DNA of 64,000 nucleotides from Streptomyces sp. NBC_00775. GTDB lineage: Bacteria > Actinomycetota > Actinomycetes > Streptomycetales > Streptomycetaceae. Position 1 is the stretch's first letter, and each line of letters starts with the position of its first letter. Under the pieces are notes generated by a model. The model made no database searches, was not told where the DNA came from, and saw only the letters and a program-made list of their open reading frames with translations. The DNA lies in assembly GCF_036347135.1 (NCBI RefSeq), contig NZ_CP108938.1, positions 10,974,001-11,038,000 on the forward strand. The letters run 5' to 3'. Of the stretch, positions 42,168 through 51,245 are shown one piece after another. The translations under genes and the position numbers were made by a program.

Positions 42168-44066
42168 TTGTTGACCGGTTCCGCTCCAGTACACACCGCA
42201 GTCGGAACTCGTAGACGAGGTTTCGCCACAACGAAGTGGATCCCTTTCTGCCGCACCGACCGCAAGCTCCGCCACGGCCTGGACGGCCAGCGGGCCTGCC
42301 GCGCCTGCTACGAGAAGTTCCGCCTCCTGCCCTGCTCACGCTGCGGGCGAACCAAGCCGGTCGCCACCAGGACGGTCAACGACCAGCCACTGTGTCACCC
42401 CTGCACCCGAGCCGACCCGGCCAACCACGAGCCCTGCACCAGCTGCGGACGTACCGCCAACATCGTTCGCCGCAACGGTGACCAGCGACCTTGCGGACGG
42501 TGCTTCCGGCCGCCGACAGCCGTCTGCGCGGACTGCGGCCGGACCCGGCCCTGCCACTTCGCCCAGAGCGAGGCGCCACGCTGCGAGGCGTGTTCCAACC
42601 GACTGCGGCCGCCCCAGACGTGCTCCCGCTGCGGCAACGAACGGTCGGTGAAGGCCCGGTTGCCCGACGGCGGACCTCTCTGCCACAGCTGCATTCGGGT
42701 TCCGGTGACCTGCCACATCTGCGGCAGGTCCAAGCCGCTCACCGGACGCGGACCGAACGGGGAAGCGCTCTGCCGGGTTTGCTACGACAAGCACCCCATC
42801 GCCAGACGCCACTGCGTCCAGTGTGGTGTCCTCGAACGCCTCTATCACCACGGGCTCTGCAACTCGTGCGCTCTCGAACGGCAGTTGATCGGCCTGCTCG
42901 GCGGGCCGGACGGCATCATCCGACCAGACCTGGAACCGGTGCTCCAATGCTTACACCAGGGCGATCCCCTCTCTCTTCTCTACTGGCTTCGTGAACCCGT
43001 TCCGCGACGCCTGCTGGCTGCTCTCGCCGCCGAGAAGGGGCCCGTGACGCACGACCTTCTCGACGGCCTTCAGCACCCGGTCAAAGCGGTCCGGCACCTG
43101 CGGGCGGCCCTGGCTGCCGACGGTGTTCTTCCGGCTCGCGACGAGCGCCTCGCCGAACTTGAGCGCTGGCTGCCCCGGGCCGTCGCCCGAATCGCGGACC
43201 CAAGCGAGCGCCAGGTCGTCCGCGGCTTCGCCATTTGGCACCACTTGCGGCGGCTCCGGCGAGACGCCGAGAATCGGCCCGTCACGCTTCACCAATCGGT
43301 GGTCGTCCGCCGTGAGGTCAAGGCCGCAATCCGGCTGATCGAATGGCTTCGGGCCCGCAGTACGAGCCTGGCTACCTGCACCCAGCACGACATCGACGAC
43401 TGGCTGGCCACCGACATCTGGGTCCGCTACCTCGCCCGGACCTTCCTTGTTTGGGCAGTACGGAAGCGCCACGCTCACCGCGTCCTGATCCCGATCCCGC
43501 CCAAGGACGCGTCGATGGTCATCATTGAGCAAGATCAACGATGGGCCCACGTCCGCCGACTCGTGAAGGGAGACGGGGTCGACACTGCCACCCGCGTCGC
43601 GGGCCTTCTTCTCTTGCTGTTCGCACAGCCTCTGAGCCGGACTTCCCGGATCCGGCTCGACCAGGTCACCCGCACAGAGAACGGGGTTGCGCTTACGCTC
43701 GGGTCCTACCCGACCGACCTGCCGCCGCCGCTGGACTCCCTCGTGTTGGAGCTCGTCCAGCAGCGGCACGGCTACTCCATCCTCGGACGCAGTGACGGTC
43801 ACCCATGGCTCTTCCCTGGGATTGCTGGCGGACAACCGATCAGTAGCCGTCAGCTCATGCGCAAACTCACAGCTTTAGGAATCCGGGCTCGGCCCGCCCG
43901 CAACACCACGCTCATGGAGCTCTCTGCCGAACTCCCTGCTGTCGTAATCAGCCGCCTGCTCGGACTACACATTTCTCGGGCCGAGAAGTGGACCAAGGAG
44001 GCAGGCTCTACAGGCGCTGACTACGCTGCCGAACTCTCCCGCCGACAGACACGCGGTCAGTCCTAG
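42168..44066 (+). CDS. Multi zinc-ribbon, tyrosine-recombinase-like protein
   Basis: 632 residues. The first 230 hold about seven CxxC…CxxC zinc ribbons (PCSRCGRTKP, PCTSCGRTANI, VCADCGRTRPC, TCSRCGNERSV, TCHICGRSKPL, HCVQCGVLERL). The rest follows the integrase plan: a helical core-binding-like domain, then PLSRTSRIRLDQVTRTENGV with an arginine where Arg I sits. The HxxR and tyrosine positions are not canonical (RNTTLMELSAELPAVVISRL, GLHISRAEKW), so strand transfer is doubtful. It resembles the larger gene at 58544. The TTG start is uncertain. Confidence 0.7.
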   Translation: MLTGSAPVHTAVGTRRRGFATTKWIPFCRTDRKLRHGLDGQRACRACYEKFRLLPCSRCGRTKPVATRTVNDQPLCHPCTRADPANHEPCTSCGRTANIVRRNGDQRPCGRCFRPPTAVCADCGRTRPCHFAQSEAPRCEACSNRLRPPQTCSRCGNERSVKARLPDGGPLCHSCIRVPVTCHICGRSKPLTGRGPNGEALCRVCYDKHPIARRHCVQCGVLERLYHHGLCNSCALERQLIGLLGGPDGIIRPDLEPVLQCLHQGDPLSLLYWLREPVPRRLLAALAAEKGPVTHDLLDGLQHPVKAVRHLRAALAADGVLPARDERLAELERWLPRAVARIADPSERQVVRGFAIWHHLRRLRRDAENRPVTLHQSVVVRREVKAAIRLIEWLRARSTSLATCTQHDIDDWLATDIWVRYLARTFLVWAVRKRHAHRVLIPIPPKDASMVIIEQDQRWAHVRRLVKGDGVDTATRVAGLLLLLFAQPLSRTSRIRLDQVTRTENGVALTLGSYPTDLPPPLDSLVLELVQQRHGYSILGRSDGHPWLFPGIAGGQPISSRQLMRKLTALGIRARPARNTTLMELSAELPAVVISRLLGLHISRAEKWTKEAGSTGADYAAELSRRQTRGQS

Positions 44067-44489
44067 TAGACGGAGCCTGGAGACATGGTGCTTCTGGGAT
44101 TTCAGCGCCAAAGTGACGTCAATGTGACGTTCATGTATGGCCGGTCTCGGCGATGGTGCCATCGAGGATGCTGAGCCACGACATCGGTGTACCTCATGCC
44201 ACCGGACTACACCCACCCACGCGTTCTCGTCGCCCAAACCGAAAAAATCTCAGTAGACCTCGGGGAGTACGACCGGACGGACTTCGTCCGCCGCTAGGCT
44301 GGTACGCAAGGATAGGCTCGCGGCCTAGGGAAGGCCAACGTCAGCTACACAACCTGCCGACTAATTCCCACAACCTGAAAAATTATCGACCCGAATCGAT
44401 CTTACGGCTGTCGTCAGCGGATCGACGCGAAGGCGCTCTGGATCGAAAAGGGAAAAGAATTTCATCTCTCAGTTGAGAACGGAGAGCTG
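44067..44489. other. AT-richer intergenic region before the unknown operon
   Basis: About 420 bp with no gene. Base composition drops towards the 44490 operon (runs such as CACAACCTGAAAAATTATCG and GGGAAAAGAATTTC), so it probably came with that operon and holds its promoter. Two imperfect inverted segments near 44230-44400 were not resolved. Confidence 0.4.
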
Positions 44490-44951
44490 ATGGCTCGATA
44501 CGATGCCGACGATCTTTACCTGGATACCTACGGCGAGTTCTCACGATACGGTGACCAACTGGGCGACTCCTACGAGGCATCGCGGCGCAGCGACTTTACC
44601 CAAGCCGCCGAGATGGCCATGCTTTTTGTCTTTGGGGGAATCGCAAATGGTCTCCTCTCATGGCTAGGGGAGAAACTGGGAGATACGACGCGATCTCAGA
44701 TTCAAAGACTTCAGTTTCTTCGAATCTCCGAGGAAAGTACTGAGAGATCGGAACTCGCCGAGGACGACGTCATCGAGGTCATCCCATTTCTAGGCCAGGG
44801 CCTAAAAGAGCTTAACGACGAGCAGGTCGAGCAGCTCGTCGGGCTTCTCGCGACGGGGCTCACTGAACGAGGTTTCACGGAATCTACTGCCCGCACCCTT
44901 GCGTATGGAACCGTTGAGCGGATTAGAAAATTTGGGCGCGACAATGGCTGA
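44490..44951 (+). CDS. Unknown protein, first gene of lower-GC operon
   Basis: 153 residues. The N-terminal third is acidic and tyrosine-rich (RYDADDLYLDTYGEFSRYGD). A hydrophobic segment at about 42-60 (MAMLFVFGGIANGLLSWLGE) may cross or touch a membrane. The C-terminal part is helical (LKELNDEQVEQLVGLLATGL, TERGFTESTARTLAYGTVER). The ATG has GGAGAGC upstream. GC content is clearly below that of neighbours. Its stop overlaps the next gene's start. Family not recognised. Confidence 0.75.
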   Translation: MARYDADDLYLDTYGEFSRYGDQLGDSYEASRRSDFTQAAEMAMLFVFGGIANGLLSWLGEKLGDTTRSQIQRLQFLRISEESTERSELAEDDVIEVIPFLGQGLKELNDEQVEQLVGLLATGLTERGFTESTARTLAYGTVERIRKFGRDNG

Positions 44952-46950
44952 GCCCACACCAGAGATACCGGCTCCCGTAAATCTCTCGGTTCTATACTTA
45001 TGGGCGAATCCAAGGTGTTCCGCAGATAGGGCCCGCCGAGGGAATGCCCATGCTTGGGCGTACATTTTCTTGCAGGCTTATATTTCAGAGTATCTACTTC
45101 CAGAAGAAGGCGACGCGGCTGAGCCTAGCGTCGAGGAGCTTCTAGAAAACAAGATGCTTCCCTTCGGTGAAGATGACGACATTGCAGCAGGCGCGCCGAC
45201 ATACGCGATCGCCCTGTATCTGACACAGGTTCCCGATGTCCTAGCAGACTACTATGGCATTGACGACAGCCTATCGTCTGGCGATACTCACGAGATGAGC
45301 GCGAACGAACAACAGTACGCTTCAGATTTCTCGGTCCTGTTTCATTTGGCGTTCATGGCATTACGCAGCGATCTAGATTTCGACTATATTGAGTCGGCTG
45401 GGAATGAGCTGGAATCGCGGGGCATTAGTGTGAGCGATTTTCGCGACAGCGTTCAAACACTTCGTGCGGCCGACATTCCACATTGGGGCATACCGTCCGC
45501 CTTCGGACAGTACTTGTGGGCGACTGGCCGGAACGGACTGCTACTCAAAATTGCGGAGTACGTTCTCGACTGTCACGCGGCGCGCGATGCTTTTCTCAAG
45601 GACATACCGTCCGGAGGAGATCCGTACTCGACCTGGCGCTTGCGTGCTCTTGATCTGATGTCCGTCCTTCACGTGGTTCGTGTCGGTCCGGTCACTCAAC
45701 TACTCATCGATCACCGATCGTGCAAGGCAAGCGTGTTGGGCGAGTTGCTCGCGAGATTCGGAAAAAGTGCATGCGATCGGATTGCCACATTGGCGATTGA
45801 AATCGATGAATGCGCCGCGAACCTATTCGCTGGATATCTCAGCTTCGAGGTGTACGGCTCTCACCTGTTTAGCGCTCTCTGGCGGGAGCTCGACAATGTG
45901 CGAAGAGAACGCGGTAAGACTCGTTCTCGCATGATGTTGCGGGAGATGTTCGAACATCGCCTGATCATGCCTCCTCCTTGGCGGGATGTATTGGACAGAA
46001 GTATTCGCGCCGATCGCGGATCGCCGCCGCTTCCGCCGTCAGACTCGGTCATGCAAACTGCATATTTCGATGATTTGATTCGAGAACATGACATTGAACC
46101 ACAAGTAGTCGGCCACTTGTGGCACGAGATTCACCATCTTATGCGAGCATTTTGGACTGGTTACCCCATTGATAGGAATGCTCAGCCCAATGTGATTGGA
46201 TCTGTGGTGCCCTACGTTGAGCGAGCCGGTGTCGGGTCAATTGCCCTCAACGTGGCAGCCAAGGGCCGCTCGTTCGACTTCGGTCGAGGGGTGGCTGGTC
46301 TGGCTGAGGATGATTTTCGAGACCATCAACACGACCCCGAATTCCGCCGTGATCTGATTCGATTGGGATTCGAGATGTGTCAGGTGCCACCCGAACTGAT
46401 GAAGGACCTGCACCTTGCAGGGAAATACACGTCCATCTCATTGAGTGGGTACAGTCTTTTCGAGCGGTGGGTTGATCCGTCCGGGTCGACCGCTGCCAAG
46501 TTCTCGCCGCATCCACCCGTATTGAGCTCCAAAGAACGCATTGAATTACTTGGCTTTGCGGCCTCGCTAAGCGAACTCATCGGAGTGCAGATGTCCACCG
46601 AAGGTGATGCTGAGCGGGTTGAGACCTATTTCGCCGTCGTGGGCTCCCTCACTGACGGACTAGAAGTCGAATTTATGGAACCTGTATCCGCGAAGCTCCT
46701 TGAGATTTGTTTGCGAACGACCCGAAATCTTGCGGAGGCGGGGAGCGGCTTAGCTCAACAATCTTGGGAGGCATCGAACCGGCTCATCCTCAACACTTTC
46801 CGTCTGGTTGAGAGAGCTGAGCCCGATGCCGCCGTTGTCGCTCATCGCCATATCCGGATTCTGATACGAAATGGCTTACCCGACCGGGCTTGGGAGTATA
46901 CGAAGCTTCTATATATGATCTTGCGCCGAAGATGGCAACCGGCGCAGTAG
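44944..46950 (+). CDS. Large unknown protein, second gene of lower-GC operon
   Basis: 668 residues from ATG 44944, overlapping the previous stop (ATGGCTGA), so translation is coupled. No P-loop, nuclease, protease or kinase motif is obvious. The protein is helical and rich in aromatic and acidic residues (YIFLQAYISEYLLPEEGDAA, FGQYLWATGRNGLLLKIAEY). A possible metal motif is HLWHEIHHLMRAFW near residue 395, which contains HExxH (HEIHH) and so could be a zinc-peptidase-like helix. The C-terminal region resembles helical repeats (VVAHRHIRILIRNGLPDRAW). Unusually low GC for the window suggests recent transfer. Confidence 0.75.
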   Translation: MAEPTPEIPAPVNLSVLYLWANPRCSADRARRGNAHAWAYIFLQAYISEYLLPEEGDAAEPSVEELLENKMLPFGEDDDIAAGAPTYAIALYLTQVPDVLADYYGIDDSLSSGDTHEMSANEQQYASDFSVLFHLAFMALRSDLDFDYIESAGNELESRGISVSDFRDSVQTLRAADIPHWGIPSAFGQYLWATGRNGLLLKIAEYVLDCHAARDAFLKDIPSGGDPYSTWRLRALDLMSVLHVVRVGPVTQLLIDHRSCKASVLGELLARFGKSACDRIATLAIEIDECAANLFAGYLSFEVYGSHLFSALWRELDNVRRERGKTRSRMMLREMFEHRLIMPPPWRDVLDRSIRADRGSPPLPPSDSVMQTAYFDDLIREHDIEPQVVGHLWHEIHHLMRAFWTGYPIDRNAQPNVIGSVVPYVERAGVGSIALNVAAKGRSFDFGRGVAGLAEDDFRDHQHDPEFRRDLIRLGFEMCQVPPELMKDLHLAGKYTSISLSGYSLFERWVDPSGSTAAKFSPHPPVLSSKERIELLGFAASLSELIGVQMSTEGDAERVETYFAVVGSLTDGLEVEFMEPVSAKLLEICLRTTRNLAEAGSGLAQQSWEASNRLILNTFRLVERAEPDAAVVAHRHIRILIRNGLPDRAWEYTKLLYMILRRRWQPAQ

Positions 46951-47344
46951 TAGCTAAAGCTCATTTTGCTTCGAGGCGATGTGGTTGTCGTGTGTGGGTG
47001 TATCCCGGTGTCATGCGGTATCTCGATGGAGGCGGGGCGAAGCGAGCCGAGAAAATCGGCCTATGCATGGCGCACCAACTGGCGGGAGGGTGGGATGGGC
47101 GCGTTGCGGTCCAAGAGGCCGTCGGGGTTGGCGTAGAGGATGCGACCGTCCTGGCGGGCCTGGCTTGCGGGGGCGTTGGACAAGGGGCCGGCCGTTGGGC
47201 GTTGGACCAGGTCTGGTCAGCTCCGATTCACCCGAACTCACAGTCGGAGCCTGGTCTGCGTCCCTGCTAGTCCCTCGTTCTGCTATTCCGCAGGTTGTGA
47301 TAGCCGGACTTACCGATATCCGCATGCGCGCGGGTGGCCGGCCA

Positions 47345-47466
47345 CCAGGGCTCCGTCGTTCTCGCGATCGGTGAGGAATGATCACGTGAGTCCGAGGGCG
47401 GCCGGCGGCCGGGTCATGTCCCGCCCGTGATGACGCAGGCCCTCGGCGATGTCGTCCCACCCAGGT
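47345..47466 (-). mobile_element. ISAs1-type element end remnant
   Basis: Nearly identical to 48999-49120, the terminal inverted repeat plus transposase 3' end of the full ISAs1 element. It includes the terminal repeat (CCAGGGCTCCGTCGTTCTCG) and, on the minus strand, [24 protein letters not shown]. It lies upstream of the gene at 47512. Confidence 0.85.
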
Positions 47467-47511
47467 GTGTCGCTTCCGAGACGGTCGTTCCGACACAGTC
47501 ACCCTGAGTTC

Positions 47512-48987
47512 GTGAGCAACCACCCTCTCATCGTCGTGGAGGCCCCGGACGCACAGGGGCTGCGGGCCGTGCGCGTCCGAGGAGAGACCATCGGACGGGT
47601 CTGGTCGGCGCGCGGGCTGAGACGCCTTCTCCGGCGGGCCGGCCTGCCTCCGGACAACCTTGATATCGACGACCCCGGCCGGGTCCACTGGGAGGCGGAC
47701 AAGTCCTCCTGGCCCGACAGTCCATGGCGAAGACGCGTCGCCGGCGCCTTGATGGCGCTGGGCCTCCTGGTCTCGGCCGCGGTCCTCTTTCGTGTGGGCA
47801 CTACGGACGCGTTCAACGCCCTCGCGTACGGCGGTCGCGTCGTGGGCGTCGCCTTCATCGCCGCGGCGCTGGCCGAAGCGGTGGCAGCGCTGGCCGTGTG
47901 CGACTACTGGGGCAAGAGGGCCATCCGATACTCGGGCCCGGTCGTCCTGGCGGGCGTCGGCACCGTGCTGGTCACGGATCTGATGTTCCTGATCACACAG
48001 ATCCAGGGCCGGGATTACACCCCGTTCCTCTGGCTGTGGATCGGCCTGGTGCTTTGGGCGGCCTGGGCCCTGTGGACTCTGACACGACAGAAGGTGTGGC
48101 AGGCGATCCAGCATCCCAGGGGCATCGCACTGAGCGTCGTGGTGTCCGGAGTCATCGGGCTGGTGAGCCTGACCTATTCACAGATGTACGTCCCGTACTC
48201 CACTCCCGTGAAAATCCCGTTCAGCATCTCGTTCGGCGAATCCACCTTAAGTGCGGACGGTACCGCGCTTCACGTTCCGGCACATGTGGAGTTCCGCAAC
48301 ACCGGTTCGGTGAGGGTCTATGTCGTCGGCACCATGTGGACGGTCCTAGGGTGGCCGACTCAATACTCGGAAAAGGGTATCGGGGAGAGCCAATGGAAGT
48401 GGGAGACATTGAATTACGACCGAACATTCAGGCACGTAAAGTATGGGTACTCGCACATGTTGGGCACCGGGAAGTTCGCCAACCCGGGCGATCGGCTTGA
48501 CCCAGGGATGAACCTCTCGCACGACTTCGTCATCGATGTGCCGCTGCGATCCGGGCTCGGTCGCATCGAGATCGACGCGACCGCCTCCTTCGTCCGAGCC
48601 GACCGAGGCAAACTGGGAAACAGCTATGCGAGTTCGCACGAAGTCTCCTGGGACCCGGAAACCGGGAGGCATCTCCAGGATGCCCCGGACTGGCTCACAC
48701 CGAAAGGAGACGATTTCTATCGCTTCCACTCCAAGATTTACCACAGCAGCGAGATGCTGAACCTGACGCATTCCACGGACTATGCCACGGGCTGGTGGGT
48801 GTTTCCGAAAGGGGGAATCGACGTAGCCAAGGGAGACACCAAGCCCTACCTGTACGTCTCAATTTTCCGAGACTCGGAAGGCAAGGAAAGACTGAGCGAT
48901 TCAGAGCAAGAACCATATGGAATGACCACAGAAACCCAATCGACTGAACGCACAGTCGATCAGCTCCTTCGGTCCGCGAAGAAGTAG
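47512..48987 (+). CDS. Multi-pass membrane protein with extracytoplasmic domain
   Basis: 491 residues from GTG 47512. An N-terminal cytoplasmic part (HPLIVVEAPDAQGLRAVRVR, GETIGRVWSARGLRRLLRRA) is followed by about five membrane helices between residues 80 and 245 (LMALGLLVSAAVLFRV, VGVAFIAAALAEAVAALAVC, GPVVLAGVGTVLVTDLMFLI, LWLWIGLVLWAAWALWTL, GIALSVVVSGVIGLVSL). The remaining 240 residues look like a beta-rich extracellular domain (ADGTALHVPAHVEFRNTGSV, RVYVVGTMWTVLG). Function unknown. It is bracketed by an ISAs1 end remnant and a full ISAs1, so it may have been moved with them. Confidence 0.75.
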   Translation: MSNHPLIVVEAPDAQGLRAVRVRGETIGRVWSARGLRRLLRRAGLPPDNLDIDDPGRVHWEADKSSWPDSPWRRRVAGALMALGLLVSAAVLFRVGTTDAFNALAYGGRVVGVAFIAAALAEAVAALAVCDYWGKRAIRYSGPVVLAGVGTVLVTDLMFLITQIQGRDYTPFLWLWIGLVLWAAWALWTLTRQKVWQAIQHPRGIALSVVVSGVIGLVSLTYSQMYVPYSTPVKIPFSISFGESTLSADGTALHVPAHVEFRNTGSVRVYVVGTMWTVLGWPTQYSEKGIGESQWKWETLNYDRTFRHVKYGYSHMLGTGKFANPGDRLDPGMNLSHDFVIDVPLRSGLGRIEIDATASFVRADRGKLGNSYASSHEVSWDPETGRHLQDAPDWLTPKGDDFYRFHSKIYHSSEMLNLTHSTDYATGWWVFPKGGIDVAKGDTKPYLYVSIFRDSEGKERLSDSEQEPYGMTTETQSTERTVDQLLRSAKK

Positions 48988-48998
48988 CGCTCCGCGGC

Positions 48999-50413
48999 CC
49001 AGGGCTCTGTCGTTCTTGCGATCGGCGCGGAGTGATCACGTGAGTCCGAGGGCGGCCGGCGGCCGGGTCATGTCCCGCCCGTGATGGCGCAGGCCCTCGG
49101 CGATGTTGTCCCACCCGGCCAGGCGGAGCGCGCCGATAGCCAGATTCCGCAGGGAGGCCATCGCCCGCGGCGCGCCGCCGGTCCGCACCCGCGAGGCGTC
49201 CTCCCCGAACGTCACATCCCTGACGTGGTGCTCACGATTCTCAATAGCCCAATGCCCGCGAATACGTTCCGCCAGGTCAGCAGCGTTCGCCTGGTGCACC
49301 GTCAAACTCGTGATCGCGTAGACGCGCTCGATCGACACCTTCCCGGTGCGTAGGGTGCGCCGCCGACGGACGATCTGCAGTGCCTGGTCGGCGTGCGGGA
49401 ACGGCAGCCGCGGCACGGTGGCGGCTTTGAGCCGACGGATCTCGTCACGGCCGTGCGCGGTGGCCCGGGTGCGGTCCAGCAGCGGAACCTCCCTCCATGG
49501 CAGCTCCTTCACCAGCGCGTGCAGGCTCGGATGGTTGCCCTTGAGCACGGCGATGTAGTGCGCTTCCTTCTCCTCGACCAGGAACTTCGCGTCGGTCTGA
49601 GTCAGCATCGCGTCGAAGGTCACCACCGCGCCGGTCAGGTCCAGTGGGTCCAGCAGCGGCCGGAACGCGGTGATCTCGTTGCTCCTGGCGTCGACCTCAC
49701 GCTGGGCCAGCACGATGCCGTCGTCCCGCAGAGCGGAGATCAGGTGGACGCAGCGGCCGTCGGCGCGAATCGCTCCGCGCAGGGACTTGCCGTCCACCGC
49801 GACCGCTGCCCGCACCGGGCGGGCCAGCGGGTTTCTGTCCTGGTCGGCGGCGCGGGAGGCGGCGGCACGGCCCATGAGCCAGCCGCCGATCGCCGCGTCG
49901 AACGCGTCGCCGTCAATGCGCTGCAGCACCCGGCGCACGGTCGCCTCGCTGGGCGCCCGGCAGGGCCGGTCCGGATCACGCAGCGCGGCCCCGCAGCAGA
50001 ACAGCAGCCGGTCAGAGGCATCGGCAGCCCATTCGGCAATCGCGGTGAGGGACTTCGCTCCGGCCAGGACCGCGCAGGCGGCGACCGCCAGGACATACGG
50101 CAGCGGGTGACGGCGGCCCCGGCGGCGGCGCGGGTCGGGCAGGTGGGACAGCCGGGCCAGAAGGTCGGGCAGTTCGTCGGGACAGGCCGGATCGCAGCCC
50201 GCGAGTTGGCCCAGCCCGACGGGGACGGGTGATGATGGCGCAGCAGGCACGGTCTTCCGTTGTGGTGATCAGCGAACTCGACACTCCATGATCACCGGAA
50301 GCCGTGCCCGCACGCGTACCCACCGATCGTCACAAGCCCGCCACCACCGCCGACTTGGGCTCGGGTCCATACCCGCGGCTCCGGGACCAACCGCGAGAAC
50401 GACGGAGCCCTGG
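48999..50413 (-). mobile_element. ISAs1-family insertion sequence, about 1.4 kb
   Basis: Terminal inverted repeats CCAGGGCTCTGTCGTTCTTG (48999 on) and its near-complement at 50392-50413 enclose one intact transposase gene on the minus strand. It interrupts a PAPS-reductase-like gene to the right. Confidence 0.85.
49036..50250 (-). CDS. ISAs1-family transposase
   Basis: 404 residues, full length. The N-terminal ISAs1 domain is clear: [20 protein letters not shown] and [31 protein letters not shown]. The DDE core has [20 protein letters not shown] (first Asp), [20 protein letters not shown] (second Asp) and the C-terminal [20 protein letters not shown] (Glu). The start is GTG 50250. It appears intact and may be active. 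Confidence 0.95.
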   Translation of the reverse strand: MPAAPSSPVPVGLGQLAGCDPACPDELPDLLARLSHLPDPRRRRGRRHPLPYVLAVAACAVLAGAKSLTAIAEWAADASDRLLFCCGAALRDPDRPCRAPSEATVRRVLQRIDGDAFDAAIGGWLMGRAAASRAADQDRNPLARPVRAAVAVDGKSLRGAIRADGRCVHLISALRDDGIVLAQREVDARSNEITAFRPLLDPLDLTGAVVTFDAMLTQTDAKFLVEEKEAHYIAVLKGNHPSLHALVKELPWREVPLLDRTRATAHGRDEIRRLKAATVPRLPFPHADQALQIVRRRRTLRTGKVSIERVYAITSLTVHQANAADLAERIRGHWAIENREHHVRDVTFGEDASRVRTGGAPRAMASLRNLAIGALRLAGWDNIAEGLRHHGRDMTRPPAALGLT

Positions 50414-50692
50414 GCCGGCCACTCGTCCCCGGTGAGCTCGTGCAGCACCACAGTGCGGGCCAAGTCGACTCTGTGGGCGGCCGGGTCCTCCAGCATCTTC
50501 ACCATGTACGCGGTTGAATCGACCCCCAAACCCCAGTTGATGACCAGCTCGACGCCCTCGCCGTCGTGACGGTGTACGGCGTTCGTGCGACCGCACCCCT
50601 TTGGTCGGCCTTCGGGTACGGGTAGGAGGTGGCGGTGAGCAGCCGGCCGGTACGCGGCCCGATGTAGGCGGCGTAGCGGTGTTCTGTGGACA
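50414..50692 (-). pseudogene. PAPS-reductase-like (PP-loop) gene cut by ISAs1
   Basis: From ATG 50692 the text reads STEHRYAAYIGPRTGRLLTA, then in another frame ELVINWGLGVDSTAYMVKML and DPAAHRVDLARTVVLHELTG. The SxGxDS-like GLGVDST is the PP-loop of PAPS reductase-type nucleotide hydrolases found on Streptomyces plasmids and arms. One frameshift near 50560 and the ISAs1 insertion leave only the 5' end. Confidence 0.55.
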
Positions 50693-50779
50693 TACGCTGT
50701 GTTGCCTCAGGTCGTGTTGCGGCTGAGAGTTGAAGTGGTGGGTGAGTGGCGGCTCTTCTGGGTCGGTCATGGGGGCACA

Positions 50780-51073
50780 TCAGCAGGCGACGGCCCGGCG
50801 GCCGGGTGGGCGGACCTCGCGGAGCGGGAACGCGTGCTGGGGCTGCGCGAGCGGCAGCCGATTCTCGTCTCGCCGGAGGGCCCGGGTGGATGCCCGGCTC
50901 AGCGAGTGCTTCCGGTGGTCGGCGTACTCGGCGCAGGAGCAGGGGACGCAGACTACGTACACCCCGCTGTACCGGCTGTTCTTCACCTTCCTGCGGCAGC
51001 GCGGGCTGAACGGGGACGAGGCGACGGCGGACGACGCCGAGGACTGGGAGGACGGCGCAGCTGCTCGACGCTG
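50780..51073 (+). pseudogene. Integrase core-binding domain fragment
   Basis: The plus-strand frame reads RVDARLSECFRWSAYSAQEQ, then GTQTTYTPLYRLFFTFLRQRGLNGDEAT, the SAM-like core-binding region of Streptomyces tyrosine integrases. No catalytic domain follows. Confidence 0.5.
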
Positions 51074-51245
51074 ATCTGGGTTACCGACGGAACCCTGCTG
51101 GCCTGGGGTCTCACCGGTTGCCCTTCTGTAGCGATCCCGTGATCGGATCGCCGGATTCCAGGTGAGATATGCCGCTTGCTCCTGCCCGCGAACGTTGGGC
51201 TTGCGCAGGTCGCCTTCCGGTTCGGCAGCGGCGGCGAGGTCAATC

